Source of the DNA: an uncultured Lachnospiraceae bacterium
Lineage (GTDB): Bacteria; Bacillota; Clostridia; Lachnospirales; Lachnospiraceae
NCBI GenBank assembly: GCA_947363565.1
Contig: CANAPP010000014.1
Span: 1-61,617 of the forward strand
DNA length: 61,617 bases
Direction: 5' to 3'
Part shown: positions 35,241-44,837 of the stretch, piece by piece
Layout: each line of letters begins with the position of its first letter
Numbering within the stretch: position 1 is the stretch's first letter
Made by a program: the position numbers and the translations under genes
Notes under the pieces: generated by a model
What the model was told of the DNA's origin: nothing
What the model saw: only the letters and a program-made list of their open reading frames with translations
Database searches by the model: none

Positions 35241-36524
35241 TTATGATTCGCTCTTGTTTAAGTAAGTCACAAAATATCCCACCGACACCGCCGACGAGAC
35301 AACACAGATGATCAGCGTCGTGACCGCCGCGCCGACAGCTCCCATGAAAAGGATCAAAAACCAGTTGCTGATGATATTTAACACGCCCTCCATTACCCCA
35401 ATCCAGAAATTGACGTGGAGCTTTCGCTGGGTCACCAGAATATTCCCCGTAGTTTTCCGGAATGTGGCGGAGAAGAAATAGCTTAAGGACAGGATCCGGA
35501 ATGCCGTCACCGCATCCAGATACTGTGCGCCGAACAAAATCCGGATGATCAGTGGTGCAAGGATGATCAGCATGACGCTGACCAGGATATTGAACAGCCC
35601 GAAATATTTAAGTAAAAGAAAATACTTCTCCTTCACCCAGGCCTTATCGTCCTGCTTCTGGGCAAAATAAGGATAGATATACACAACGAGCGCCGTGGGG
35701 ATAAATAACAGGGCATTAGGTACGATCGTCGCGGTCTTGTAGGAGGCGACGACCAATTCGTCGGAGATCAGCATGCCGATCAGGAAGACGTCGATCAGGT
35801 AAAGGAGCTGTCCGGTAGCAATATTTAACATAGATATGGCGGCAATTTTAAGCATATCGATCTTCTCTCTCACCGATATCCGAGCCGCCTTTAAAATCCG
35901 CGCCAGCGGGAACCGGTAGATCCATACTGCCAGTAAAACCGTCACAAGCATGGCCGCCTCCCTGAAGACGATAAGCCCCGGCGTCTTTAAAAGCACTGCC
36001 CCGGCTACCGATCCGGCCAGGATAAGCGCTGTATTTAAGACCGAGCACTTGGAATACTCCACATTCATCAATTGATACCGGAAATATGTCTGCGCCAGAT
36101 TAAACAAGCTGGTGACAAAAGGCATCAGCGCAAACAGCCAGAGCACTTCCGCAACACCTGCCAATGGCAGCGGGAGAAATAACGCGCCAAGGATGATGAA
36201 CACCCCCAGGATAAGATTGAACCCGCTCCCGAATAATATGCCGAACCGCATATTCCGGTCCGCGTCCCCATTCCCTTTCATCTTCTCACTGCATACCTGC
36301 ATACACGCCGATTCCATGCCGAGTCCGATCGCCAGCGCAAAAAAGGAATAGATATTAAAAGCGTAGGAATAGATGCCGTATTCCCCCTTGGACAATATCC
36401 TGATCAGGATAAAGTTGCTGGCGAACGCCAAAACCTGGTTAATGGTATTGGCGCCGAAGATATGCCCAAAGCCTGTACGCGCAGCCTTATCCCATATAGA
36501 TTTCCATTTTTTCCTGTCACTCAT
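35241..36524 (-). CDS. Wzx-type polysaccharide flippase (MOP superfamily)
   Basis: ATG 36524 follows TAGGAGAG by six bases. The 427-residue polytopic protein has roughly 12 membrane segments and the typical opening GFGHIFGANTINQVLAFASN with RILSKGEYGIYSYAF. Wzx-type flippases move lipid-linked oligosaccharides across the membrane. It is the only flippase in the locus, so the glycan is probably exported as lipid-linked units rather than by an ABC exporter; no ABC transporter genes are present. Confidence 0.87.
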   Translation of the reverse strand: MSDRKKWKSIWDKAARTGFGHIFGANTINQVLAFASNFILIRILSKGEYGIYSYAFNIYSFFALAIGLGMESACMQVCSEKMKGNGDADRNMRFGILFGSGFNLILGVFIILGALFLPLPLAGVAEVLWLFALMPFVTSLFNLAQTYFRYQLMNVEYSKCSVLNTALILAGSVAGAVLLKTPGLIVFREAAMLVTVLLAVWIYRFPLARILKAARISVREKIDMLKIAAISMLNIATGQLLYLIDVFLIGMLISDELVVASYKTATIVPNALLFIPTALVVYIYPYFAQKQDDKAWVKEKYFLLLKYFGLFNILVSVMLIILAPLIIRILFGAQYLDAVTAFRILSLSYFFSATFRKTTGNILVTQRKLHVNFWIGVMEGVLNIISNWFLILFMGAVGAAVTTLIICVVSSAVSVGYFVTYLNKSES

Positions 36525-36534
36525 AAAAGCTCTC

Positions 36535-38460
36535 CTACTCATCCTCCTCAAGCATCTCCTCGATATTGCCCAGATATTCGGTGGTAATGCCGTCTTCCGT
36601 GCGGATCAGCTTATAAAAAGCGCCGTTCTCCCACTCATTCATATTGAGGCGATAGCTTACGGATAAGTATCTTTTTTTGTCTCCGGTGTCGAATTTGCAC
36701 CAGATGTATTCATGGCCATAAACTTCGAGCAGATGGGGATACCTGACGATATCCTGGTAAACGGTCACGTCGCTGCGGTACCTGGTATAGACCCTGTGGC
36801 TGTTTTCATGCCAGACATAACGGTTCTCCAGCTCATAGGACAGCGCTTTGGCCTCATTCATACTTAATGTCCCGAGGATATAGATCTTTCCTGTCCGCGC
36901 CCCGAGCTGTTCAAACAGCGCCTTTTCCTCCTTAGCCTTTAGCCTTATCTTATATACACTCTCCTGATCCTTCTGCCCTTCCTCCGAAGCCAGGTTGAAC
37001 GCTGTAGCCTTTCCCACAAACCCGCCGCCTGTCCCGAAAGTCAGAAGAACAATGAGCGTGATACTCACGATCTTTAAATATTTATTCCAGTGCAGCTTGA
37101 TGGTTTCCCGCAGGAAAAGAAGAGAGATCAGCGGCACGCACCCGATCAGCATATAGTAGGACAGATACCGCTCAAGCCCTGCCACCGATTCCGCATCCGC
37201 CGCCCCAAACACATTGACGTACGCATAGTACATCACAAACAGATACAGGATAAACCCGATGCTGTACAGTGAAAACACAATGACAAACAGCTTATTATCC
37301 CGCTCTTTGGTAAATCTTCCCATCAGCACGAACAAAATAATGATCGTAAGCAGCCAGAAGACAAAATAGCTCAGATTAGGCACTGCCTCAACAGAGCCGG
37401 AAACCATATAAAAGATCTTGTTGACCATACCGGTAGTTATCTTAAAGAAATCTTTCTCCGGCGCATAATAGAGTGCAGGCCGCACATGCATGCTCTGTCC
37501 TGCCAGCTTTGTCCAGATAGAGCTAAGCAGCAATGTACAGGCAGGAAGTACAAGCGCCAGGTAAAGGGTCTTTCCGTTGATCACCTCTTTCACACTTTTC
37601 GGCTTGTAGGTGTAGATCTGCCGGATAACGATGACCAGAAGGATGATCACAGCGAAAAGAGGCCCCACCATGCTTTTCATGCTTCCGATACACATGAGGG
37701 AACCGGCCAGAAGAAGCCAGTTGAGCTTCTTTCCCTTTTTCCAGAGCAGCCAGGCGATGATCCCGCCGGTCCACATCGGAAGGACGTAATCCTGCAGCAG
37801 CGTATAATACTTGATATAAGACATGATATTCCAGGTCAGGAATATGGTCAGCGTATAGGCAAAGATCTGCTTCCAGTTCTTCCAGGTAATCCCACTGAAA
37901 GGAAGATAGACAGGAATCATCGCCAGAAGATAATTCCCTACAAAACAGTTCTTTTCGCAGAAACCGCACAGGCCTACCCAAAGATACTGGAACATGGTCG
38001 CGATAGACAATGTGCCCGCATCGCCCTGGAACGCCGGCCCGTAAGGCAGCTTATCCGTCTGGCTCATGTATTTTACTGCCAGCCCCCACTGGGAAAGCTC
38101 ATCCGGATAGGTAAAAACAGCGCCCTTGAATGCCATGACCGTATAGGCGAATAATAAGATCACGCAAAAAACACTGGGATTGAAAAATCTGACCAGCCGC
38201 TTTAAAAACTTGTCCTGCCGTTTTCCTTTGATGGAGATATTAACAAGAAATGTGGCAAGACCCGCAAAACACATAGGCACGAGCAGATAATATATGTTTT
38301 TTGCATTGCCCGTCATACCGGCAGCATATACTCCGACCATGATAAATATGGCGGAAAATGCCATACTTTCCTCGGAGGAAATCCCAAAAACCTGATGCCA
38401 CAGCAGGGCAATCAGCAAAACGATCATAAATACGGTTAACAAATCAAGGAAACTACTCAT
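36535..38460 (-). CDS. Large polytopic membrane protein with soluble C-terminal domain (GT-C or polymerase-like)
   Basis: 641 residues: about 12 membrane segments (1-500), with FTYPDELSQWGLAVKYM in an early extracellular loop near 114-130 where GT-C enzymes keep an acidic catalytic pair, then a soluble domain of about 140 residues (about 500-641) with GKIYILGTLSMNEAKAL and YEL-type repeats. I do not recognise a named family. Placed between the flippase and a secreted MORN protein it could be a Wzy-like polymerase or a GT-C glycosyltransferase using polyprenyl-linked sugar; this is inference. Confidence 0.7.
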   Translation of the reverse strand: MSSFLDLLTVFMIVLLIALLWHQVFGISSEESMAFSAIFIMVGVYAAGMTGNAKNIYYLLVPMCFAGLATFLVNISIKGKRQDKFLKRLVRFFNPSVFCVILLFAYTVMAFKGAVFTYPDELSQWGLAVKYMSQTDKLPYGPAFQGDAGTLSIATMFQYLWVGLCGFCEKNCFVGNYLLAMIPVYLPFSGITWKNWKQIFAYTLTIFLTWNIMSYIKYYTLLQDYVLPMWTGGIIAWLLWKKGKKLNWLLLAGSLMCIGSMKSMVGPLFAVIILLVIVIRQIYTYKPKSVKEVINGKTLYLALVLPACTLLLSSIWTKLAGQSMHVRPALYYAPEKDFFKITTGMVNKIFYMVSGSVEAVPNLSYFVFWLLTIIILFVLMGRFTKERDNKLFVIVFSLYSIGFILYLFVMYYAYVNVFGAADAESVAGLERYLSYYMLIGCVPLISLLFLRETIKLHWNKYLKIVSITLIVLLTFGTGGGFVGKATAFNLASEEGQKDQESVYKIRLKAKEEKALFEQLGARTGKIYILGTLSMNEAKALSYELENRYVWHENSHRVYTRYRSDVTVYQDIVRYPHLLEVYGHEYIWCKFDTGDKKRYLSVSYRLNMNEWENGAFYKLIRTEDGITTEYLGNIEEMLEEDE

Positions 38461-38486
38461 CTACTTCCTCACAATCTATAATTATT

Positions 38487-39713
38487 TTACATGATCAGCA
38501 TAACATTGAGCAAAGGATAAAATATCAGATCATCGCCTTTTTGCCCGCACATCTCCAGGCCCTGGAGGCTTCCTCTGAGATGGATCTTCTTTCCGGGCTT
38601 CGGAAGGTGCCTGATGGCGGCCTCCTCATTGCTGATCCGGCACACATACCGGTTCTTGTGCTTTTTGCTGTGCGTGTCTGAATCAACAAAAATATAGAGC
38701 CACTCTCCGTCTATTCTGCAGGTTCCTGCCACCGTACCTTTAAGGGCGATGGATCTGTGCTTGAAAAGATATGGGTAATTTAAAAATTCCTTATAGCTGT
38801 AATCAAGCTTTCGGATATCCGGCTCGGCCTTTTTCGTCCACCGGGCATACACCAGGTCAATGAACGGAAGGTTGTATCCCCCCAGGTCATTGATCCCATT
38901 ATAATATCCGTACACCGTAATATCATCGCCCTTCTTTAAAACCGGCACATATACGGTATTCTGTTTATCCTGCTCAAGGATATAGGACAGTGCGTACGCA
39001 TTGCCCTCCTGGTCAGCAACCTTTATGATACGCCTGTTCAGGATATTTTCTTCCTGGACTCCCCCGGTATCGCTCTCACCTGTACCTGTCCTGGCCTCTT
39101 CCGTAAACTGCACATCCTCGATACTGACCACCTTGCAGCGCAGCTTGATCTCTTTGTTCGTGTTCTCTTTTGCGTGATAGGAAAGCTCGTCGTAGGAGAA
39201 TGTCCTGGCAGCAGCGCGGATCTCGCCCACGCTTATTCCATTAAAATAGCAGTCGTAACCGGTCTTTTTCTCCTGCGGGTCATACTTGATGCTAAGCTCG
39301 TACGGGACATCCCTGCTGTATCTTTTGATCAGATAGTAATCTTTTTCCTCGCCCTCTAAAACTGTCTCTTTGATCCTTCCATTCAGCATATTTTCCAGAA
39401 ACAAGCCCTCGTAAGATATGCCGGCTGTCCTGTCGGTCAGCAAGCCTTCACCTTCCATCCTGCCGTCCAGCCACTCCCCGGAGTAGACGATCTGCCCTTC
39501 AATCCCGTATTCCTTATTTATAAATCCCCGGAACTCCCCGTAGCCGTTTGGTCTTCCAAAAGCCATATCCCCGGAATAGTTCCCCGTATAAGACATTCCC
39601 TTCCACTGGATCGTCCACACGATCTTCCGGTCCTCACCGCCGGCTTTTGCGTTTCCGGCAAAAACCATCAGCCCTAAAATACAGCTTACGAGCAATATCA
39701 TCCATCTTTTCAT
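38487..39713 (-). CDS. Secreted MORN-repeat protein of unknown function
   Basis: 408 residues: signal peptide (1-24, cleavage near NAKA), then three MORN-like repeats at about 39-115 (YTGNYSGDMAFGRPNGYGEF, YSGEWLDGRMEGEGLL, YEGLFLENMLNGRI), followed by beta-rich segments resembling two OB-like folds (GDDITVYGYYNGIND; GKKIHLRGSLQGLE). No cysteine lipobox or catalytic motif is evident. It sits between a GT4 gene and the polytopic protein within the operon, so it probably acts outside the membrane with the glycan machinery. Confidence 0.7.
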   Translation of the reverse strand: MKRWMILLVSCILGLMVFAGNAKAGGEDRKIVWTIQWKGMSYTGNYSGDMAFGRPNGYGEFRGFINKEYGIEGQIVYSGEWLDGRMEGEGLLTDRTAGISYEGLFLENMLNGRIKETVLEGEEKDYYLIKRYSRDVPYELSIKYDPQEKKTGYDCYFNGISVGEIRAAARTFSYDELSYHAKENTNKEIKLRCKVVSIEDVQFTEEARTGTGESDTGGVQEENILNRRIIKVADQEGNAYALSYILEQDKQNTVYVPVLKKGDDITVYGYYNGINDLGGYNLPFIDLVYARWTKKAEPDIRKLDYSYKEFLNYPYLFKHRSIALKGTVAGTCRIDGEWLYIFVDSDTHSKKHKNRYVCRISNEEAAIRHLPKPGKKIHLRGSLQGLEMCGQKGDDLIFYPLLNVMLIM

Positions 39714-39742
39714 ACGCCTAGCTCTCCTGTCGCGAACGTCTC

Positions 39743-40936
39743 CTACCGGCCTGCCTGTCTGTGACGGCTGTTTAAGATACGCTCATAGTTTAACATACTC
39801 TCCTTCTGTCGCTCTGTCCAGGAACAATTCCCTGCCTTTCGCTCCATCTCTTCAAGGTCCACTGTAAGCCTGCCTTCAAGATATCCGACGGCTTCATCGG
39901 CAAAAGCTTCTGAAAGCTTCTCTTCATCTTCCTCTGCCACCACACTGCCACATCCGTCGACTGCCTCGCGGATCCCGCCCACATCATTTCCCACCGGGAT
40001 TACCCCGCAGGCCTGGGCTTCCTTGATCACGCAGGCATACCCTTCACTCCGGCTTGGGACGATCAGGACATCCATATGGTTATACACATCCGCCAGCCTA
40101 TCCGGAAGAAGCTGCCCGGTAAAGGTAACCGGCAGTCCCTTTAGCTTTTGCCTGAGCTCCTTTTCAAGCGGCCCCTGCCCTGCGATGACAAAGGACAATT
40201 CTTCCGGATATTTTTCCTGTATCTTCCGGAAGATCCCCGGAAGCCTGTCCGCGCCCTTTACCGGAAGAAGGCCTCCTGCAAAGCCCACGCATTTCTTTGT
40301 CTTTTTACAAGGTTTCCGATGAAAAACCGTTGTGTCAATACCGTTATATATGACAATCCCATTCCTGCCGGAGTATCCGGATGCTACCGCCCGCTCAAAA
40401 AGCGCCCTGCTGATAAATTCCACGGAAGCTGCGGATTCCATAATGCGAAGAAGCGCGGGCCGGATCACCGGACTCTGTAACTGGATATTGATATCGCTCC
40501 CGTGAAAGGTAAGGACGTAAGGGATGTGCTTTTTCCTGGCAAGCTCTGGCACGATCAGACCGACAGGCCAGCACCAGTGGAGATGGATAAGATCCGCATC
40601 ACAAAGCTTAAAAAGTTTCGGATACATCTGGCGAAAAAGCACTTTTTCATAAGTCTTGCTGCCCGTCCTTGTCCCCCAGGTGTCCATAAGGTTCATCTTT
40701 GCCGCGGCTGTCTGATAGTCAGCGCCAAGCTGTTTATCAAGCAGGTTCCCGCCGTCACGGATATGCTTTACTCCCAGCAGCAGACTGGTAAAGGGCGTAT
40801 AGACCGTTCCTGCATTGACCGGGATTACCTCTGCGCCCAGGGCTTTTAATGCGCGTATGCGCTGGGTAACGAAGATTCCCCCCAGCGGAGCCTTATCCCT
40901 CGGCCCCATTCCATTAATATATAATATTTTCAACAT
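39743..40936 (-). CDS. Family 4 glycosyltransferase
   Basis: 397 residues with a GT-B fold: glycine-rich N-terminal LGGIFVTQRIRAL, middle YVLTFHGSDIN, linker FAGGLLPVKGADRL, and the GT4 donor-site motif EGYACVIKEAQACG with its two glutamates. It retains the sugar anomer; nucleotide-sugar donor unknown. Six bases separate it from the aminotransferase gene upstream, so it probably uses one of the sugars made by this operon. Confidence 0.87.
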   Translation of the reverse strand: MLKILYINGMGPRDKAPLGGIFVTQRIRALKALGAEVIPVNAGTVYTPFTSLLLGVKHIRDGGNLLDKQLGADYQTAAAKMNLMDTWGTRTGSKTYEKVLFRQMYPKLFKLCDADLIHLHWCWPVGLIVPELARKKHIPYVLTFHGSDINIQLQSPVIRPALLRIMESAASVEFISRALFERAVASGYSGRNGIVIYNGIDTTVFHRKPCKKTKKCVGFAGGLLPVKGADRLPGIFRKIQEKYPEELSFVIAGQGPLEKELRQKLKGLPVTFTGQLLPDRLADVYNHMDVLIVPSRSEGYACVIKEAQACGVIPVGNDVGGIREAVDGCGSVVAEEDEEKLSEAFADEAVGYLEGRLTVDLEEMERKAGNCSWTERQKESMLNYERILNSRHRQAGR

Positions 40937-40942
40937 ACACTC

Positions 40943-42073
40943 CTAATGACTGAAATACTCTTTTATGCAAGCTATGACTTCATCCTGCTCATCTCTGGTC
41001 AGATACGGATGCATGGGCAGGGATAATACAGTTTCGCACAAGACATTGGTGACCGGATAGTCCTCGTCATAATACTGCTCTCCAAAAAAAGCTTCCTGCC
41101 TGTGCATGGGCTTGACGTAATAGATCATGCTCGGAATGCCGCGCTCCTTTAAAAAGCGCTGCAGCCCGTCCCGCATTGTCCTATCCTCCAGCTTAACGGT
41201 ATACTGTGCCCAGCTCGAGAAGAATTCGTCCGGGACAACCGGCACTGCTGTGGTATCTTTAAGCTTTTCCGTGTAATAGGCGGCCGCCTGGTTGACCACT
41301 TCCAATTCCGTGTCTTTAAAAGCATCGAATTTGGCTAACAGCACCGCCGCCTGAAGGGTATCCAGACGGGAGTTCATGCCGATACGGACATTGTCATACT
41401 TTGACGTTCCTTTGCCGTGGATGCGCAGGGAGGAAATCAGCTCGGCCAGATGGCAGTCATCGGTAAACACCGCTCCCCCGTCGCCGTAGCAGCCAAGCGG
41501 CTTTGCCGGGAAAAAAGAGGTCGCGGCGATATCGCCGAAGCTTCCGGCCATCCGCTCTCCTATCCTGCCGCCGAATCCCTGGGCAGCATCCTCAAGGATC
41601 TTTAACTGGTATCTCCCGGCAATCTCTTTAAGCCCCGCATAATCGGCAGGCTGCCCGAATAAGTCCACCGCAACGATTACTTTCGGCACTGCCTTTCCCT
41701 CTTTAATGGTTTTTTTGATCATCTTTTCCAGGCTTTCGCAGGAAATGTTGAAGGTATCCGCGTCCACATCCACGAAAACGGGGACAGCCCCGACTGTCGA
41801 TACGACTTCTCCCGAAGAGAAAAAAGTAAAGTCCGGCACGAACACCGCGTCTCCCGGGCCGATTCCCCACGCCATCAGCGCCAGAAGCAGCGCGTCGGTG
41901 CCGTTGGCACAGGCAATACAGTGCCTTACCCCCGTATATTCTGCCAGCCGCGCCTCAAGCTCTGCAACCTGGCGTCCGCTGATAAAGTTACAATCATTGA
42001 TCACCGCCGAAATCCCTGCATCAATGCTGTCTTTCATGGCAGCGTACTGCGCCTTTAAATCTCTGAACTGCAT
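40943..42073 (-). CDS. DegT/DnrJ/EryC1/StrS aminotransferase (WbpE-type)
   Basis: 376 residues, PLP sugar aminotransferase. Features: ACANGTDALLLAL for cofactor phosphate, EDAAQGFGG, and the internal lysine in SFFPAKPLGCYGDGGA near residue 190. With the flanking acyltransferase, oxidoreductase, epimerase and UDP-GlcNAc dehydrogenase it fits WbpE/WlbC, which aminates C3 of UDP-3-keto-GlcNAcA. The assignment to this exact substrate comes from the gene set. Confidence 0.85.
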   Translation of the reverse strand: MQFRDLKAQYAAMKDSIDAGISAVINDCNFISGRQVAELEARLAEYTGVRHCIACANGTDALLLALMAWGIGPGDAVFVPDFTFFSSGEVVSTVGAVPVFVDVDADTFNISCESLEKMIKKTIKEGKAVPKVIVAVDLFGQPADYAGLKEIAGRYQLKILEDAAQGFGGRIGERMAGSFGDIAATSFFPAKPLGCYGDGGAVFTDDCHLAELISSLRIHGKGTSKYDNVRIGMNSRLDTLQAAVLLAKFDAFKDTELEVVNQAAAYYTEKLKDTTAVPVVPDEFFSSWAQYTVKLEDRTMRDGLQRFLKERGIPSMIYYVKPMHRQEAFFGEQYYDEDYPVTNVLCETVLSLPMHPYLTRDEQDEVIACIKEYFSH

Positions 42074-42088
42074 GTTATCCCTCTTTTG

Positions 42089-42664
42089 TTATCTATTATT
42101 TTCTATTTCCGCTAAATTATTATCGGTTTCTCTGTATCTTTTCTTACATTTCGGACACTGGAGCGTTTCGTCCAGCCGTTCGCCGCACTCGCATACCCAT
42201 CCGACCTGGACTGCAGGCACGCCGGCGACCAAGGCGTAGTCTTTAACGTCCCTGGTGACAACCGCTCCTGCGGCGACCATGCTCCATTTTCCCAGAGTGT
42301 GACCGCAGACTACCGTTGCATTGGCACCTACGGTGCAGCCCGTCTTTAACAGCGTCTTTTTGTATCCGGCAGCCCCTTTCGGGTACTTGGCCCGGGGCGT
42401 CAGGTCATTGGTAAATACCATGGAAGGCCCGCAGAACACATAATCCTCAAGCTCCACGCCTTCGTAGACGGAAACGTTATTCTGGAGCTTGACCCCGTCT
42501 CCGATCACCACATGATTGGAGACATTCACATTCTGGCCCATAGAACAGTTGCGCCCAATCCTGGCGCCTTCCTGGATATGGCAGAAATGCCAGATCTTCG
42601 TCCCCTCCCCGACTTTCGCTCCTTCGTCCACATAGCTGCTTTCATGCACAAAATACTTTTCCAT
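42089..42664 (-). CDS. Hexapeptide-repeat N-acetyltransferase (WbpD/WlbB-type)
   Basis: 191 residues. Left-handed beta-helix repeats from about 10 to 150 ([35 protein letters not shown]) with the [21 protein letters not shown] end typical of sugar N-acetyltransferases. A small C-terminal zinc-ribbon-like tail has Cys-x-Cys and Cys-x2-Cys pairs (about 155-175). It would acetylate the C3 amino group made by the aminotransferase. The ATG overlaps the stop of the oxidoreductase gene by one base. Confidence 0.85.
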   Translation of the reverse strand: MEKYFVHESSYVDEGAKVGEGTKIWHFCHIQEGARIGRNCSMGQNVNVSNHVVIGDGVKLQNNVSVYEGVELEDYVFCGPSMVFTNDLTPRAKYPKGAAGYKKTLLKTGCTVGANATVVCGHTLGKWSMVAAGAVVTRDVKDYALVAGVPAVQVGWVCECGERLDETLQCPKCKKRYRETDNNLAEIENNR

Positions 42665-43737
42665 CAGAACTCTCCCTGCATATCCGTGCTTGCAAAATCT
42701 TTAAGCGGCAGTCTGACCGGCTGGCCGGTCTTCTGGCTTTTATAGATTGCCAGCACCATCTCCAGCGCATTTCTCCCGGCGCGCGCGTCCACGTAGGGCG
42801 CCCGGTCATTATTGACCGCATCGATCACATCCGCATACATGCTGGTGTGGCCGTTGCCGTAGACATTGCTGGTCTGTTCCTTAAGCCCTTTGTTCTGCCG
42901 GTCGGTCTCTGTCTCATCGGCAAAATCCCAGACGTCGATATTGTTGGTTGACTTTCCGCCAAGCTTGACCGTTCCTTTTTCGCCGAAGAGACATAACGTC
43001 TCTTCAAGGTTCTGGGGGTAGACATTGGTCGTGCCTTCGATGGTGGCTACAGCGCCGTTTTTAAATTTCACCACTGCCATACCGATATCTTCTGCCTCCA
43101 GGTAATCGTGGAACTGCCTGCGTGTTGCGCCGTACACTTCTTCAGCCTCACCGCCCATCATCCAGCGGAGCAGGTCGATCCCGTGGATGCACTGGTTCAT
43201 CAGCGCGCCCCCGTCAGATGCCCATTTTCCCCTCCACGGCGCCTGGGCATAATATCCTTCGTTCCGGTTCCAGCGCACATGGATCGAGCCGTGGGATAAT
43301 TTCCCGAATCTTCCGGCTTCCACCGCTTTTCTTAACTCTTGTACGGCTACATTGAACCGGTTCTGGTGGCAGGCGGCGACCTTCACCCCCTTTTCCTCCG
43401 AACGCCTGACGATCTCGTCCGCATCCTGCATACTCATGGCAATGGGCTTTTCGATGATCAGGTTGATGCCGTGATTTATGCAGTAAAGGGCAATTTCCGC
43501 ATGATTGCCGCTCTCTGTCGCGATTCCGATCAGATCGATCTTATTTTCCCCGATCATCTTCCGATAATCGGTATATCTTTTGATGGACTTATCTTTTGCC
43601 AACTCATGTTTTTCAAGCAAGTTCTCCATCTGCTCCGGAAGGATATCGCAGACGGCAATAAATTCCAGATTGTTGTTCAGTACTGCCTTCACATGGTTCG
43701 TTGCAATTCTTCCACATCCAATTAATGCATATTTCAT
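42664..43737 (-). CDS. Gfo/Idh/MocA oxidoreductase (WbpB/WlbA-type)
   Basis: 357 residues: N-terminal Rossmann motif [13 protein letters not shown] (about 8-20), the EKPIAMS motif with its catalytic Lys, and [19 protein letters not shown], which carries the conserved His. WbpB/WlbA oxidises C3 of UDP-GlcNAcA with NAD regenerated by 2-oxoglutarate. Linkage to aminotransferase, acetyltransferase and epimerase genes supports this pathway. Confidence 0.86.
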   Translation of the reverse strand: MKYALIGCGRIATNHVKAVLNNNLEFIAVCDILPEQMENLLEKHELAKDKSIKRYTDYRKMIGENKIDLIGIATESGNHAEIALYCINHGINLIIEKPIAMSMQDADEIVRRSEEKGVKVAACHQNRFNVAVQELRKAVEAGRFGKLSHGSIHVRWNRNEGYYAQAPWRGKWASDGGALMNQCIHGIDLLRWMMGGEAEEVYGATRRQFHDYLEAEDIGMAVVKFKNGAVATIEGTTNVYPQNLEETLCLFGEKGTVKLGGKSTNNIDVWDFADETETDRQNKGLKEQTSNVYGNGHTSMYADVIDAVNNDRAPYVDARAGRNALEMVLAIYKSQKTGQPVRLPLKDFASTDMQGEF

Positions 43738-43741
43738 CTTA

Positions 43742-44824
43742 CTATCCTTTCAAAATCTCACATATTTTTTCAGCGGCGTCGCCGTTGCCGTAATACATCT
43801 TACGCCTGCCTTGGTCCGGCTGTATATTTTTTACCTTACCCAATATATCCCCGGTATCGGGCTTTGCCAGCACATTAAACCCGCCGTTTAACGTCTCGGT
43901 CCACTCGGTCTGGTCCCGAACGGTCACACAGGGCGTATTTAAAATATATGCCTCCTTCTGGAGCCCTCCGGAATCGGTGACGACCTTTTTCGCATTCTTC
44001 GTAAAATACAGCATATCCAGATAGCCCATAGGCTGCACGAACACGATGTTTTCATACCTGTGCTTTTCAAGAAGCTCATCCGCAAAATGCCTTGTCCTTG
44101 GATGTACCGGAAACAGTACCTTCGCATCCATACGTTCAAATGCCGCCAGGATCTTTTCTATCTTCCTGATGTCATCCGTATTCTCCGCCCGGTGGATCGT
44201 CGCGAGATACCACGACGGCATATCCGGGATATCGCTATAGAGTCCCTTAAGGCGGTTCAGGTAAAATGCCTTGTCCTGCTCTTCCATCAGCTTGGAATAG
44301 AATAATACGGCATCGCACATGACATCGCCGACAGGATAGACGCCCTGTGTAATCCCTTCTTTCCTGAGGTTCTCCACCGCCGAATCCGTAGGGCACAGCA
44401 AAAACGCGGAGAGATGATCGGTCAGCACCCGGTTCTGTTCCTCCGGCATACGCATATTGTAAGAGCGCAGTCCCGCCTCCACATGGACAACAGGGATATG
44501 GAGCTTTGATGCCGCCAAAGCACCTGCAAGGGTTGAATTAGTATCCCCGTAGACCATCAGATAATCCGGCTCCTCCTTAAGAAGGGTATCTTCTATGCCC
44601 ACAAGCATCTCGGCTGTCTGCTTTCCATGGCTTCCGGAACCCACCCCGAGATTAACATCCGGGTAAGGGATCTTAAGCTCATCGAAAAAAATATCCGACA
44701 TATTGGCATCGTAATGCTGGCCGGTATGGATCATGATCTCCTGATGATCCCGCCTTAATTTTCTTGACACGGCGGCAGCCTTGATAAACTGCGGCCGTGC
44801 ACCCACAACTGTGACAATCTTCAT
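43742..44824 (-). CDS. UDP-GlcNAc 2-epimerase family (WbpI/WlbD- or WecB-type)
   Basis: ATG 44824 lies behind GGAGGAA. 360 residues of normal length with VVGARPQFIKAAAV, HTGQHYDANMSDIFF, HVEAGLRSYNMRMPEEQNR and VTDSGGLQKEA. WecB acts on UDP-GlcNAc; WbpI acts on UDP-2,3-diacetamido-glucuronic acid and yields the manno isomer. Because the upstream enzymes of the diacetamido-uronic acid route are all present, the WbpI reaction is favoured, but sequence alone does not separate the two. Confidence 0.86.
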   Translation of the reverse strand: MKIVTVVGARPQFIKAAAVSRKLRRDHQEIMIHTGQHYDANMSDIFFDELKIPYPDVNLGVGSGSHGKQTAEMLVGIEDTLLKEEPDYLMVYGDTNSTLAGALAASKLHIPVVHVEAGLRSYNMRMPEEQNRVLTDHLSAFLLCPTDSAVENLRKEGITQGVYPVGDVMCDAVLFYSKLMEEQDKAFYLNRLKGLYSDIPDMPSWYLATIHRAENTDDIRKIEKILAAFERMDAKVLFPVHPRTRHFADELLEKHRYENIVFVQPMGYLDMLYFTKNAKKVVTDSGGLQKEAYILNTPCVTVRDQTEWTETLNGGFNVLAKPDTGDILGKVKNIQPDQGRRKMYYGNGDAAEKICEILKG

Positions 44825-44837
44825 CTTTCTTCCTCCA

